A program made the translations under genes and the position numbers. A DNA stretch of 37,370 nucleotides from NCBI GenBank assembly GCA_018713005.1, contig DVFX01000018.1, forward strand, positions 1 to 37,370. Reading direction: 5' to 3'. The notes under the pieces were generated by a model. That model saw nothing but the letters and a program-made list of their open reading frames with translations. It was not told where the DNA came from and did not search any database. The stretch is from Scatomorpha gallistercoris (GTDB taxonomy: Bacteria; Bacillota; Clostridia; Oscillospirales; Oscillospiraceae). This document shows positions 22,983 to 30,705 of the stretch, piece after piece; position 1 is the stretch's first letter; each line of letters begins with the position of its first letter.

Positions 22983-23625
22983 GCCTGTATCCCACCTTAT
23001 ATATCGTCTTTATCTTGTCCTCCCAGTGCAGCTTCTTGCGCAGGCGCTGCACATGGAGGTCCACGGTGCGGCTGTCGCCCATGTACTCGCCGCCCCAGAT
23101 GCGCTCGTATATCGTCTCGCGGAAGAGCGCGATGTTCTTGTTCTGTATGAAGAGCAGAAGCAGCTCAAACTCCTTCGCGGTGAGCTGTATCGGCCTGCTG
23201 CCGCGCATGACGGTGTGCGAGCGCGTGTCTATCGTGAGCCCGCCGGCCTCTATCTCATACTGGGTCTTGCCTGCGCGGCGGAGCACGGCCTCCACGCGGG
23301 CCAGGAGCTCCACTATCTCAAAGGGCTTTACGAGGTAGTCGTCCGCGCCCAGGCGCAGGCCCCGAACCTTGTCCTCCATGGAGCCCTTTGCGGTTATGAA
23401 TATGACCGGTATGCCCATCGGCTTGATGAAGTCCAAGAGCTCATAGCCGTTGACCTTCGGCAGCATTATGTCCAGCAGCACGAGGTCATAGCTCTCGCGC
23501 TCCAGCTTGTCCGCCGCTTCCATCCCGTCGTAGGCGCATTCACAGCTGTATCCGGCTTCGGTCAGGTTCATCTCTATGAGGTCGTTGATGGACTTTTCGT
23601 CCTCCACGACCAGTATCCTGTTCAT
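22972..23625 (-). CDS. OmpR/PhoB-family response regulator
   Basis: A 217-aa regulator. The receiver domain (1-115) has the acidic pocket VVEDE, phospho-acceptor D52 (LLDIMLP), T78 and K100 (VKPF). The winged-helix DNA-binding domain (about 125-217) shows LTAKEFELLLLF, RETIYERIWG and the recognition helix region RTVDLHVQRLRKKL. It is the first gene of a five-gene operon. The frame is open to 23649, but the ATG at 23625 follows CGGAGGTG (spacing 6) and starts the normal NRILVVEDE. Direct repeats at its own promoter suggest autoregulation. It probably controls the anchored protein and VanY in response to envelope state. Confidence 0.95.
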   Translation of the reverse strand: MNRILVVEDEKSINDLIEMNLTEAGYSCECAYDGMEAADKLERESYDLVLLDIMLPKVNGYELLDFIKPMGIPVIFITAKGSMEDKVRGLRLGADDYLVKPFEIVELLARVEAVLRRAGKTQYEIEAGGLTIDTRSHTVMRGSRPIQLTAKEFELLLLFIQNKNIALFRETIYERIWGGEYMGDSRTVDLHVQRLRKKLHWEDKIKTIYKVGYRLEI

Positions 23626-23647
23626 CCCAAACACCTCCGCCGGATAC

Positions 23648-23678
23648 ACTATACCACAAATGCATCAAAATTGCATCA
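23648..23678 (-). promoter_or_regulatory. Promoter with 11-bp-spaced direct repeats (operator candidate)
   Basis: On minus the -10 is TATAGT (23648-23653) and the -35 position (23671-23676) is poor (ATGCAA). Two exact TGATGCA repeats (23661-23667 and 23672-23678) are spaced 11 bp apart and cover the -35. OmpR-family regulators bind such same-face direct repeats, and a weak -35 fits activation. Confidence 0.6.
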
Positions 23679-23701
23679 TCCGACATTATTTGCGCAAAAA
23701 T

Positions 23702-26700
23702 TCACAGCCGCCGGCCTGAGCTTATCCTGGAGACGTCCACAAGCCCCGTCGCGTCCTCGGTCCAGCCGTCGTCGAGCAGGCTCACGGCGGCGAGGGCGGT
23801 GTCTATGCTCGTGAGCGTGGGAATGCCGCGCTTGACGGCCTGCAGATGCAGCTCGGTGTAGTCGCCCATGGTGTCATCGTGCAGCGCGCCGGTGTAGATG
23901 ACGAGGCCTATGCCGGCCCTCTCGAGCAGCCCGCCGATATCTGTAGCACGGGTGACGGCGCCGATGTCGAAGGCATAGCAGCCGAGGGCCTTTACGGCCT
24001 CCGCCGTCTCGGGCGTGGCGAAGATGTGCCGCCCGTCGGCGTCCAGCCTGCGCACCAGAGGTTCAATCTCGCTGAGCTGGCGCGTCTCTACGCTCAGCAG
24101 CACGCCGCGGCGCTTTTCCCCGTCTGCGGAGACGAACTTGAAGCCGGCGGCGGTGAGGCCCTTGTAGAGCGCCTCTTCAAAGTTGCGGCCTATGCCGAGC
24201 ACCTCGCCGGTGCTCTTCATTTCCGGGCCGAGCAGGCTGTTGGCGTTCGGGACCTTTTCAAAGCTGAACACCGGCACCTTGATGCCAACATAGCCGGGCT
24301 CGGGTGCCAGGCCGTCGGGATAGCCCATGCTCTCCAGCGTTTCGCCCATCATTACGCGCGTGGCGACATCCGCCATGTGTATGCCGCTTATCTTGCTCAA
24401 ATAGGGCACGGTGCGGCTCGCGCGCGGGTTGACCTCGATGACGTAGAGCTCGTCTTTGTACACCAGGTACTGTATGTTCACAAGCCCCTCGGTGCCGAGC
24501 GCGAGGGCCAGGGCGCGGGAGCACTCGAGCACGCGCGCGGTCATGGCCTCGCTCAGATTGTACGGCGGGGTGACGGCGATGGAGTCGCCGGAGTGTATGC
24601 CCGCGCGCTCTATGTGCTCCATGATGCCGGGGACAAGCACGCGCTTGCCGTCGGATATGACGTCGCACTCCAGCTCCGTGCCGGGCAGATACTGGTCTAT
24701 AAGCACGTTTGCGCCGTTGCCTGCGGTGATGATGACGTCCATGTAGCGGCGCACCTCGGCCTCGTCGTGGGCGATGACCATGTTCTGGCCGCCTATGACG
24801 TAGCTGGGCCGGAGCAGTACGGGGTAGCCGAGCTCGCCCGCCGTGGCGATGGCCTCTTCAAGCGAGTGCACCGCCGCGCCGCGCGGGCGCTTTATCCCGA
24901 GCGATTCCAGCAGCGCGTCGAACTTTTCCCTGTCCTCGGCCAAATCTATGCCCTCGGCGCTCGTGCCGAGTATTTTCACGCCGTGGTCCACAAGGTATTG
25001 CGCCAGGGAGATGGCCGTCTGGCCGCCGAAGGCCACAACGACGCCGACGGGCTGCTCGACCGCTATCACGCCCATGACGTCCTCGGGGCAGAGCGGCTCA
25101 AAGTAGAGCCTGGAGGCGGTGTCGTAGTCGGTTGAGACCGTCTCGGGGTTGTTGTTGATGATGACGACGTCGTAGCCCATGGCGCGCAGGGTGCTGACGC
25201 AGTGGACGCTGGAGTAGTCGAACTCTATGCCCTGGCCGATGCGTATCGGGCCGGAGCCGAGGACGACAACGGTGGGCCTGCCGCCGCGCTTTTCGCGGGC
25301 GTCACAGTGCTGCCCGCCGGGTACGGAGTAGAAATAGGGCGTCTTGGCCTCAAACTCCGCCGCGCAGGTGTCGACCATCTTGTAGCTGAGCGGCTCAGCC
25401 TGCGGCGGCGTTTCGCCGGATATTTTCGCTATCAGGGCCTCTGTGTAGCCGTATTCGCGGGCCAGTTTGACATTTTCCGGAGTCAGGCCGCGGGCGAGGC
25501 TCGCCTCGAGCCGGGCCATGTTTTGCAGCTTGGTGAGGAAGAACATGTCCACACGCGTGAGCGAGTGCAGCTCCTCGAGCGAGTAGCCAGACTTGATGGC
25601 CTCGAAGAGCGTGAACACGCGGGTGTCGTCAATCTCGCGCAGGCGCTTTTGCAGCGGCTTTTTCGCCGGGATGCGGCGGTTGAGGCTCTCTTCCTTGATG
25701 CCGGCGCCGCGTATCGCCTTCATAAGCGCGGCCTCAAAGGTCGGGGCGATGGCCATGACCTCGCCGGTGGCCTTCATCTGCGGGCCGAGGGAGCGGTCCG
25801 CGCCGTAGAACTTGTCGAAGGGCCAGCGCGGGAGCTTGACCACGACGTAGTCCAGAGCGGGCTCGAAGCAGGCGTAGGTCTCGCCCGTAACCTCGTTTTT
25901 AATTTCGTCGAGCGTGTAGCCGAGCGCTATCTTGGCGCTGACTTTGGCTATCGGGTAACCGGTGGCCTTGCTGGCAAGGGCGGAGGAGCGGCTCACGCGT
26001 GGGTTTACCTCGATGACCGCGTACTCGAAGCTGTCGGGGTTGAGCGCAAACTGGCAGTTGCAGCCGCCTTCTATGCCCAGCTCGCCGATAATCCTCAGCG
26101 CGGCCGAGCGCAGCATCTGATACTCCTTGTCCGCAAGCGTGAGCGCGGGCGCGACGACGATGCTGTCGCCGGTGTGTACGCCGACGGGGTCGAAGTTCTC
26201 CATGGAGCAGATTGTGATGGCGCTGCCCGCGCTGTCGCGCATGACCTCGAACTCAATCTCCTTCCAGCCGAAGATGTAGCGTTCTACCAGTATCTGGTGT
26301 ATGGGTGAGGCGTCGAGGCCGCGCTGCGCGACGGCGGCCATCTCCTTCTCGGAGTGGGCGACGCCGCCTCCGCTGCCTCCAAGGGTGAAGGCCGGGCGGA
26401 TAATGACGGGGTAGCCGATGGAGCGGGCGGCGTTCATCGCCTGCGCGAGCGTGTTGGCGGTGCGCGAGGGGATGGTCGGCTGGTCGATGGACTTCATCGC
26501 GTCCTTGAAGAGCTGCCTGTCCTCGCTCTTGAGTATGGCGTCTATGTTCGTGCCGATGAGCCGCACGCCGTGACTCTCAAGGAATCCGCTCTTGTGCAGC
26601 TCCATGGCGAGGTTGAGGCCGGTCTGGCCGCCCAGCCCGGCAAGCAGGCTGTCGGGCTTTTCCTTCTCGATTATGCGTTCAACCGTGCGCAGGGTCAGCG

Positions 26701-26902
26701 GCTCTATGTACACCGCTGTGGCCATGTCGGGGTCGGTCATAATGGTCGCGGGGTTGGAGTTTATCAGCACGGTCTCCACGCCCTCGGCCATGAGCGCGCG
26801 GCAGGCCTGGGTACCCGCGTAGTCGAACTCGGCCGCCTGCCCGATGACGATAGGGCCGGAGCCAATGACCAGTACCTTCTTAATGCTGTTGTCCTTAGGC
26901 AT
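23702..26902 (-). CDS. carB: Carbamoyl-phosphate synthase large subunit
   Basis: A 1066-aa enzyme of full length, making carbamoyl phosphate from bicarbonate, ammonia (delivered by CarA) and two ATP for pyrimidine and arginine synthesis. Two homologous ATP-grasp halves are visible: KKVLVIGSGPIVIGQAAEFDYAGTQ at the start and VVVLGSGPIRIGQGIEFDYSSVH near residue 547, each followed by NxNPxT/V, GGQTG/A and EVNPRxSRxxxxxSK. The C-terminal about 140 residues form the allosteric MGS-like domain. The frame opens at GTG 26911, but the ATG at 26902 has CGGAGGTG at the right distance. It overlaps carA by 8 bp (coupled). Its 3' end is about 75 bp from the response-regulator promoter. Confidence 0.98.
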   Translation of the reverse strand: MPKDNSIKKVLVIGSGPIVIGQAAEFDYAGTQACRALMAEGVETVLINSNPATIMTDPDMATAVYIEPLTLRTVERIIEKEKPDSLLAGLGGQTGLNLAMELHKSGFLESHGVRLIGTNIDAILKSEDRQLFKDAMKSIDQPTIPSRTANTLAQAMNAARSIGYPVIIRPAFTLGGSGGGVAHSEKEMAAVAQRGLDASPIHQILVERYIFGWKEIEFEVMRDSAGSAITICSMENFDPVGVHTGDSIVVAPALTLADKEYQMLRSAALRIIGELGIEGGCNCQFALNPDSFEYAVIEVNPRVSRSSALASKATGYPIAKVSAKIALGYTLDEIKNEVTGETYACFEPALDYVVVKLPRWPFDKFYGADRSLGPQMKATGEVMAIAPTFEAALMKAIRGAGIKEESLNRRIPAKKPLQKRLREIDDTRVFTLFEAIKSGYSLEELHSLTRVDMFFLTKLQNMARLEASLARGLTPENVKLAREYGYTEALIAKISGETPPQAEPLSYKMVDTCAAEFEAKTPYFYSVPGGQHCDAREKRGGRPTVVVLGSGPIRIGQGIEFDYSSVHCVSTLRAMGYDVVIINNNPETVSTDYDTASRLYFEPLCPEDVMGVIAVEQPVGVVVAFGGQTAISLAQYLVDHGVKILGTSAEGIDLAEDREKFDALLESLGIKRPRGAAVHSLEEAIATAGELGYPVLLRPSYVIGGQNMVIAHDEAEVRRYMDVIITAGNGANVLIDQYLPGTELECDVISDGKRVLVPGIMEHIERAGIHSGDSIAVTPPYNLSEAMTARVLECSRALALALGTEGLVNIQYLVYKDELYVIEVNPRASRTVPYLSKISGIHMADVATRVMMGETLESMGYPDGLAPEPGYVGIKVPVFSFEKVPNANSLLGPEMKSTGEVLGIGRNFEEALYKGLTAAGFKFVSADGEKRRGVLLSVETRQLSEIEPLVRRLDADGRHIFATPETAEAVKALGCYAFDIGAVTRATDIGGLLERAGIGLVIYTGALHDDTMGDYTELHLQAVKRGIPTLTSIDTALAAVSLLDDGWTEDATGLVDVSRISSGRRL

Positions 26903-27968
26903 CGCGCTCACCTCCGAGAGTGGCTATAAATCTGTCGAAGAGGCCCTCGCTGTCGCGCGGCCCTCCGTGCGCCTCCGGGTGGAACTGCACCGAGAAGGCG
27001 TTCAGGCTCGGATAATCCACGCCCTCGACGCTGCCGTCGTTGACGTTCACGAAGCGCAGCACGCCGGGCGTGGCGGCGAGCGAAGCCGCCTCCACTGCGT
27101 AGCCGTGGTTCTGGCTGGTGACGTAGACGCGGCCCGTCTGCAAGTCCTTCGCGGGCTGGTTCGCGCCGCGGTGGCCGAACTTCATTTTCGCTGTTTTCGC
27201 GCCCTGGGCGAGGGCCATCATCTGATGGCCCAGGCAGATGCCGAAGATGGGTATCCTGCCCATCATGGCCCTTATCTGCGCAATTTCGCAGATGTTTTCG
27301 GCCGGGTCGCCGGGGCCGTTGGAGAGCATGACGCCGTCGTGCCCGGCGGCCAGGACTGTCTCCGCGCTCGTGTCATGGGGATACACCGTGACGGCGCAGC
27401 CGCGCTTTATTAGGCAGTCGGCGATGCTCTTCTTGTAGCCGTAATCCATGAGCGCCACGGAGTGTTTGGCACCGGGGCAGGGGAGCTGCACCGGCTCCGC
27501 AACGCTCACGCCGTCCACAACGCCGGTGACAGCGTATGCCCGCACGCGCGCCAGAAGCTCTTCCGTGGGGGGCTCTTCCGTAACGGTGGCGTTCATGACG
27601 CCGTGCTCGCGTATCTTCTGCGTGACGGCGCGGGTGTCTATGCCGGAGATACCGACGACGCCGTTTTTCTCAAGCAGCTCGCCGACCGTCATCTCACAGC
27701 GGAAGTTGCTCGGCGCATCGCAGTATTCGCGCACGACCACGGCCGAGCAGTGTACGCGCGCGCTCTCGCAGTCGTCCGGGGCGATGCCGTAGTTGCCCAG
27801 CTGCGGGAAGGTGAAGCATATCATCTGCCCGGCGTAGCTGGGGTCTGTAAGGCTCTCGGCGGCGCCGGTCATGCCGGTGGTGAACACCAGCTCGCCCACG
27901 CGCTCTCCGCGCGCGCCGAAGCCCTCGCCTTCAAATATGGTGCCGTCGGCCAGCAGCAGGTAGGCCAT
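26895..27968 (-). CDS. carA: Carbamoyl-phosphate synthase small subunit (glutaminase)
   Basis: A 357-aa subunit that hydrolyses glutamine and channels ammonia to CarB. The N-terminal CPSase small-chain domain (FEGEGFGARGERVGELVFTTGMTG, DPSYAGQ, GIDTRAVTQKIREHG) is followed by a class I glutamine amidotransferase domain. Its nucleophile lies in GICLGHQ (Cys about 245), with the His/Glu pair in FHPEAHGG (about 331/333). The frame is open to 28010, but the ATG at 27968 has AGGAGA about 8 nt upstream and begins the usual AYLLLADGT. It is first in the carAB operon. The leader holds a GCCGG/CCGGC hairpin and a short TGCTG/CAGCA stem with a T-run; no PyrR site was recognised. Confidence 0.97.
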   Translation of the reverse strand: MAYLLLADGTIFEGEGFGARGERVGELVFTTGMTGAAESLTDPSYAGQMICFTFPQLGNYGIAPDDCESARVHCSAVVVREYCDAPSNFRCEMTVGELLEKNGVVGISGIDTRAVTQKIREHGVMNATVTEEPPTEELLARVRAYAVTGVVDGVSVAEPVQLPCPGAKHSVALMDYGYKKSIADCLIKRGCAVTVYPHDTSAETVLAAGHDGVMLSNGPGDPAENICEIAQIRAMMGRIPIFGICLGHQMMALAQGAKTAKMKFGHRGANQPAKDLQTGRVYVTSQNHGYAVEAASLAATPGVLRFVNVNDGSVEGVDYPSLNAFSVQFHPEAHGGPRDSEGLFDRFIATLGGERDA

Positions 27969-28064
27969 AAGCTCTTCTCCTCTCGTGAAGTAAAATGCTG
28001 CGATCAGCAAATTACGAATATTTATGCGTTGCCGGTCGTCTGCGCCGGCCAGCTTCTTATGTGT

Positions 28065-28093
28065 AATATACGCCGATTTTGCCTATAGGTCAA
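28065..28093 (-). promoter_or_regulatory. Promoter of carAB
   Basis: On minus: TTGACC (28088-28093), 17 nt, TATATT (28065-28070). The leader is about 90 nt. Confidence 0.8.
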
Positions 28094-28195
28094 GCGATTT
28101 TTGAACGCCGCGCGCAGATTTAACTAGTGCATGAGTATAAACGAATTATGAATATATTTTCCCGGCATATTCACTATACGCAGAATGTGTCGAGG

Positions 28196-28224
28196 TTGAC
28201 AATTTGCCTTGCCTGTGCTATGTT
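28196..28224 (+). promoter_or_regulatory. Promoter of the GT2 glycosyltransferase gene
   Basis: TTGACA (28196-28201), 17 nt, TATGTT (28219-28224). The leader is long (about 130 nt). The stretch 28094-28195 between this and the carAB promoter is AT-rich and holds nothing I can name. Confidence 0.75.
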
Positions 28225-28227
28225 ATC

Positions 28228-28257
28228 TGTGTTAACTGTATTAAGTGTGTTAACACA
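28228..28257 (+). promoter_or_regulatory. TGTGTTAAC repeats at the start site (operator candidate)
   Basis: TGTGTTAAC occurs at 28228-28236 and again at 28246-28254, an 18-bp period. The second copy is part of a perfect palindrome TGTGTTAACACA (28246-28257). Lying just downstream of the -10, this is where a repressor would block initiation. The protein is unknown. Confidence 0.5.
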
Positions 28258-28315
28258 GCTCGACAGGTTTTTCCTTAAGCCAAAATTAATGAAAAGTTGA
28301 AGGAGAATTTAAACT

Positions 28316-28348
28316 TTGTCGTCTATAATAATCCCCGCTATACAATAG
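28316..28348 (+). CDS. Possible 10-codon leader peptide before the GT2 gene
   Basis: AAGGAG (28300-28305) is followed after 10 nt by TTG and ten sense codons (MSSIIIPAIQ) ending in TAG at 28346-28348. The stop touches the ribosome binding site of the glycosyltransferase gene, which would suit translational coupling or attenuation. The evidence is positional only; the start is weak and the peptide has no known relative. Confidence 0.25.
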   Translation: MSSIIIPAIQ

Positions 28349-28361
28349 AAGGAGGAGCGAC

Positions 28362-29627
28362 ATGGATACTATACGCATGATTAACTATGTGTTGGCGGTC
28401 ATGTTCTTCATCTGCTACGCATACCAGGCCTTTTACATACTCGTACCTTTTATAATAAAGCCGAAGCCGCACAAGCCGGCAAAGCTGCACCGCTTTGCCG
28501 TGCTCATTTCTGCGAGAAATGAGCAGGCCGTCATAGGCAACCTCATTGACAGCATAAACCGCCAGACCTATCCCGGCGAGCTGGTGACGGTATTCGTTGT
28601 GGCCGACAACTGCACGGACGACACCGCGCGCATAGCCCGCGAGCACGGCGCCGTGGTGGTTGAGCGCTTCAACCTGGACGAGGTGGGCAAGGGCTACGCC
28701 CTCAACTTCCTGCTGCACAGGATAGACGCGATGTACCCGGAGAGGCCCTTCGACGCCTACATGGTGTTCGACGCGGACAATGTGCTCGAGACGGACTACA
28801 TAGAGCAGATGAACCGCACCTACTCCGACGGCTACGAGGTCATCACGAGCTACCGCAACAGCAAAAATTTCGGCGACAACTGGATAAGCAGCGGCTACGC
28901 GCTCTGGTTCATGCGCGAGAGCGCCTGGCTGAACCGCCCGCGTATGCGCCTGGGCTCCAGCTGCGCCGTGTCCGGCACCGGCTTCCTCTTCTCGCAGAAG
29001 GTGCTCGACGAGTGCGGGGGCTGGAACTTCTTCCTGCTGACCGAGGACATAGAGTTCACCATAGACAACATCGTCAACGGGCGGAAGATAGGCTACTGTG
29101 CCGACGCAGTGCTCTACGACGAGCAGCCGACCAAATTCTCGCAGTCCTACAGGCAGCGCAAGCGCTGGGCGCGGGGCTATGCGCAGGTGTTTGAGAAATA
29201 CGGCGTAACTATGGTAAAGCAGGTTTTCCGTGGGAGCTACGCCTCTTATGATATGTGCATGAATATACTGCCGGCGGCTATAGTGTCGATTATAGGAATC
29301 GTCGTGAACTTGGCGGGCTTTGTCGTCAGCATAGCCACAAGGCAGGATGCCTCCGTGGTCATAGGCTCGGCTCTTGGCATACTGAACAGCATGTACCTTA
29401 CGGTGTTTGCCATAGGCGCGATAACGACGGTGTCCGAGTGGAAGCGCATTTATGCCCCGACCTGGAAAAAGATTGTTTTCATGTTCACCTTCCCGCTGTT
29501 CATGCTCACATACGTCCCCTGCACGGTTGCCGGTATCTGCTCCAAGAACGTGACCTGGAAGCCCATCGAGCACACCCGCGCCGCCAGCCTCGCAGATATT
29601 CGCGACAGCGCCCGGCGCACGGCCTGA
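28362..29627 (+). CDS. Family 2 glycosyltransferase, processive-type membrane protein
   Basis: A 421-aa membrane glycosyltransferase of the BcsA/HasA-like layout: one N-terminal membrane segment (about 8-31), a cytoplasmic GT-A domain (about 45-270) and three to four C-terminal segments. Catalytic marks are complete: DNCTDD (about 82-87), DAD (137-139, metal), TED (227-229, base) and Q265-R-K-R268-W269 (the QxxRW acceptor motif). Such enzymes make and extrude beta-linked polysaccharide or extend glycolipids; the sugar cannot be told. There is no PilZ domain. GAAGGAGG lies 7 nt before the ATG. It stands alone with its own promoter, repeats and terminator. Confidence 0.9.
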   Translation: MDTIRMINYVLAVMFFICYAYQAFYILVPFIIKPKPHKPAKLHRFAVLISARNEQAVIGNLIDSINRQTYPGELVTVFVVADNCTDDTARIAREHGAVVVERFNLDEVGKGYALNFLLHRIDAMYPERPFDAYMVFDADNVLETDYIEQMNRTYSDGYEVITSYRNSKNFGDNWISSGYALWFMRESAWLNRPRMRLGSSCAVSGTGFLFSQKVLDECGGWNFFLLTEDIEFTIDNIVNGRKIGYCADAVLYDEQPTKFSQSYRQRKRWARGYAQVFEKYGVTMVKQVFRGSYASYDMCMNILPAAIVSIIGIVVNLAGFVVSIATRQDASVVIGSALGILNSMYLTVFAIGAITTVSEWKRIYAPTWKKIVFMFTFPLFMLTYVPCTVAGICSKNVTWKPIEHTRAASLADIRDSARRTA

Positions 29628-29654
29628 AGGGGTTCCCAATACAGTTAATAGCCG

Positions 29655-29682
29655 AGGGCGCGCCGCAGGGCGCGCCCTTTTC
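29655..29682 (+). terminator. Terminator of the GT2 gene
   Basis: A perfect 10-bp stem (29655-29664/29669-29678) is followed by TTTTCC. The DNA from here to 29813 is GC-rich and non-coding, with a repeated ACGTCCGGA and a GCAGGCA/TGCCTGC hairpin; nothing recognisable. Confidence 0.85.
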
Positions 29683-29813
29683 CTGTACGTCCGGACCGCA
29701 CGTCCGGATTGAAAGCCGCGCTGTGCAGGCAAGAGGCAATGCCTGCCGCGGAGGCCCGGCTTGCGCATACCGTCAAACGGACGAAATTGCGGTCTTCAGG
29801 CGGAGGAAGATTA

Positions 29814-29841
29814 GTTAATATTTTGACGTTAATATATTGAC
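29814..29841 (+). repeat. 14-bp tandem repeat at a promoter
   Basis: GTTAATATTTTGAC (29814-29827) is directly followed by GTTAATATATTGAC (29828-29841), 13 of 14 bases identical. The second copy contains most of the -35 of the small-protein gene; the first holds a duplicate TTGAC. A tandem operator or duplicated promoter element is likely. Confidence 0.7.
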
Positions 29842-29865
29842 AAAGATTTCGAAGAATGTTATATT
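29837..29865 (+). promoter_or_regulatory. Promoter of the 64-aa protein gene
   Basis: TTGACA (29837-29842), 17 nt, TATATT (29860-29865). The leader of about 70 nt includes a GCCGC/GCGGC hairpin just before the ribosome binding site. Confidence 0.85.
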
Positions 29866-29941
29866 AATAACGAACCGGGGGGCGATCCCGGGAGCAAAAC
29901 TTGAGAGCCGCCGTCGGACGCGGCCCGGAAAGGAGACCAAC

Positions 29942-30136
29942 ATGAGAACAATATTCGGCAACGGTATAAACTACGAAGTCACCGGCGAACGCGAGGAGGA
30001 GGCCGCCGCCATGCTCGACGAGGGCCTGAACGCGGTAAGCAAGCGCCGCAACGCTTATATTGACGACAACGTGGAGGTCGTCCTGAACAGCGTCCGCGAG
30101 TACGGCGTCGACGTCAGGGCAGTGCTCAGGCGCTGA
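29942..30136 (+). CDS. Unrecognised 64-aa small protein
   Basis: A 64-aa, charge-rich soluble protein, probably helical: MRTIFGNGINYEVTGE at the start, then EEEAAAMLDEGLNAVSKRRNAYI and a C-terminal NSVREYGVDVRAVLRR. I do not recognise a family. It is well supported as a gene: a near-consensus promoter with tandem repeats, AAGGAG 6 nt before the ATG at 29942, and a strong terminator 25 bp after the stop. The frame is open upstream to 29837, but that part is promoter and leader. Being monocistronic with so much promoter detail, it may be a conditionally expressed regulator or stress protein; that is inference. Confidence 0.7.
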   Translation: MRTIFGNGINYEVTGEREEEAAAMLDEGLNAVSKRRNAYIDDNVEVVLNSVREYGVDVRAVLRR

Positions 30137-30160
30137 GCCTCTCAAATATGGGCATAGCAG

Positions 30161-30190
30161 GAGCACGGGGCGGAAGCCCCGTGCTCTTTT
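30161..30190 (+). terminator. Terminator of the 64-aa protein gene
   Basis: A perfect 10-bp stem GAGCACGGGG (30161-30170/30177-30186), then TTTT. Its T-run overlaps the stop codon of tspO, which runs the other way. Confidence 0.9.
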
Positions 30191-30656
30191 AGTTCAATAC
30201 GGCCGCGCCGATATTCAGATAGAGCGCGAAGCAGCACCACAGCAGGTACGGCCAGAGCAGCAGCCCGGCCAGGTCGTCCAGCCTGCGGAACCTGGAGAGC
30301 GTCAGAGCCACAAGGACTATGAGCAGGCCCAGCCAGGCAGCCGAGGCCCAATAGAGACCGAAGCGGAAGAAAAGCACCGGCCAGAGCGAGTTTACGGCGA
30401 GCTGTGCGCCGTAGAGCTTCAGCGCGGAGCTGCGCGCCCGCACCGGGTAGCGCAGGACGTATATCCGCCAGCTCGCTGCGCCCATCATCAGGTAGAGCAG
30501 CGTCCACACGGCCGGGAACAGCCAGCCCGGCGGCGAGAGCGGCGGCTTTTGCAAAGTGTCGAAGCTGCCCATGCCGCCCGAGAGCCAGGCCGAGAGCCCG
30601 CCCGCCGCCAGCGGTATGGCCAGTGCGGCGATAAATGCCTTCCAATGTGCTTTCAA
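30189..30656 (-). CDS. tspO: TspO/MBR family protein
   Basis: A 155-aa, five-helix membrane protein of the tryptophan-rich sensory protein/translocator family, with normal length. Signature regions: SFDTLQKPPLSPPGWLFPAVWTLLYLMMGAASWRIY (about residues 28-63), QLAVNSLWPVLFF and the C-terminal WPYLLWCCFALYLNIG. The family binds porphyrins and related ligands; its bacterial role is not settled. The start is TTG at 30656, 8 nt after GGGG of the ribosome binding site; a GTG three codons upstream lies on that site and is unlikely. The ribosome binding site is locked in a hairpin that also ends the upstream DUF6056 gene. Confidence 0.9.
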   Translation of the reverse strand: MKAHWKAFIAALAIPLAAGGLSAWLSGGMGSFDTLQKPPLSPPGWLFPAVWTLLYLMMGAASWRIYVLRYPVRARSSALKLYGAQLAVNSLWPVLFFRFGLYWASAAWLGLLIVLVALTLSRFRRLDDLAGLLLWPYLLWCCFALYLNIGAAVLN

Positions 30657-30664
30657 AAATATCA

Positions 30665-30695
30665 CCCCGCTGTTAACATACGATAAACAGCGGGG
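30665..30695 (-). terminator. Hairpin that both ends the DUF6056 unit and covers the tspO ribosome binding site
   Basis: A perfect 10-bp stem CCCCGCTGTT/AACAGCGGGG (30665-30674/30686-30695). On minus it is followed by TGATATTTTT, and its 3' arm holds the GGGG of the tspO site. On plus it is followed by TTTTA. Confidence 0.65.
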
Positions 30696-30705
30696 TTTTA
30701 TACTG

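Noticed and set aside
20483..23625. A glycopeptide-resistance (van) cluster
   Set aside because: Only a regulator, kinase and VanY-type peptidase are present; vanH, vanA/B and vanX are absent, and VanY-like enzymes are common in normal wall turnover.
28338..29768. A 476-codon minus-strand open frame over the GT2 gene
   Set aside because: Antisense shadow. The plus frame has full glycosyltransferase motifs, a promoter and a ribosome binding site; this one has none.
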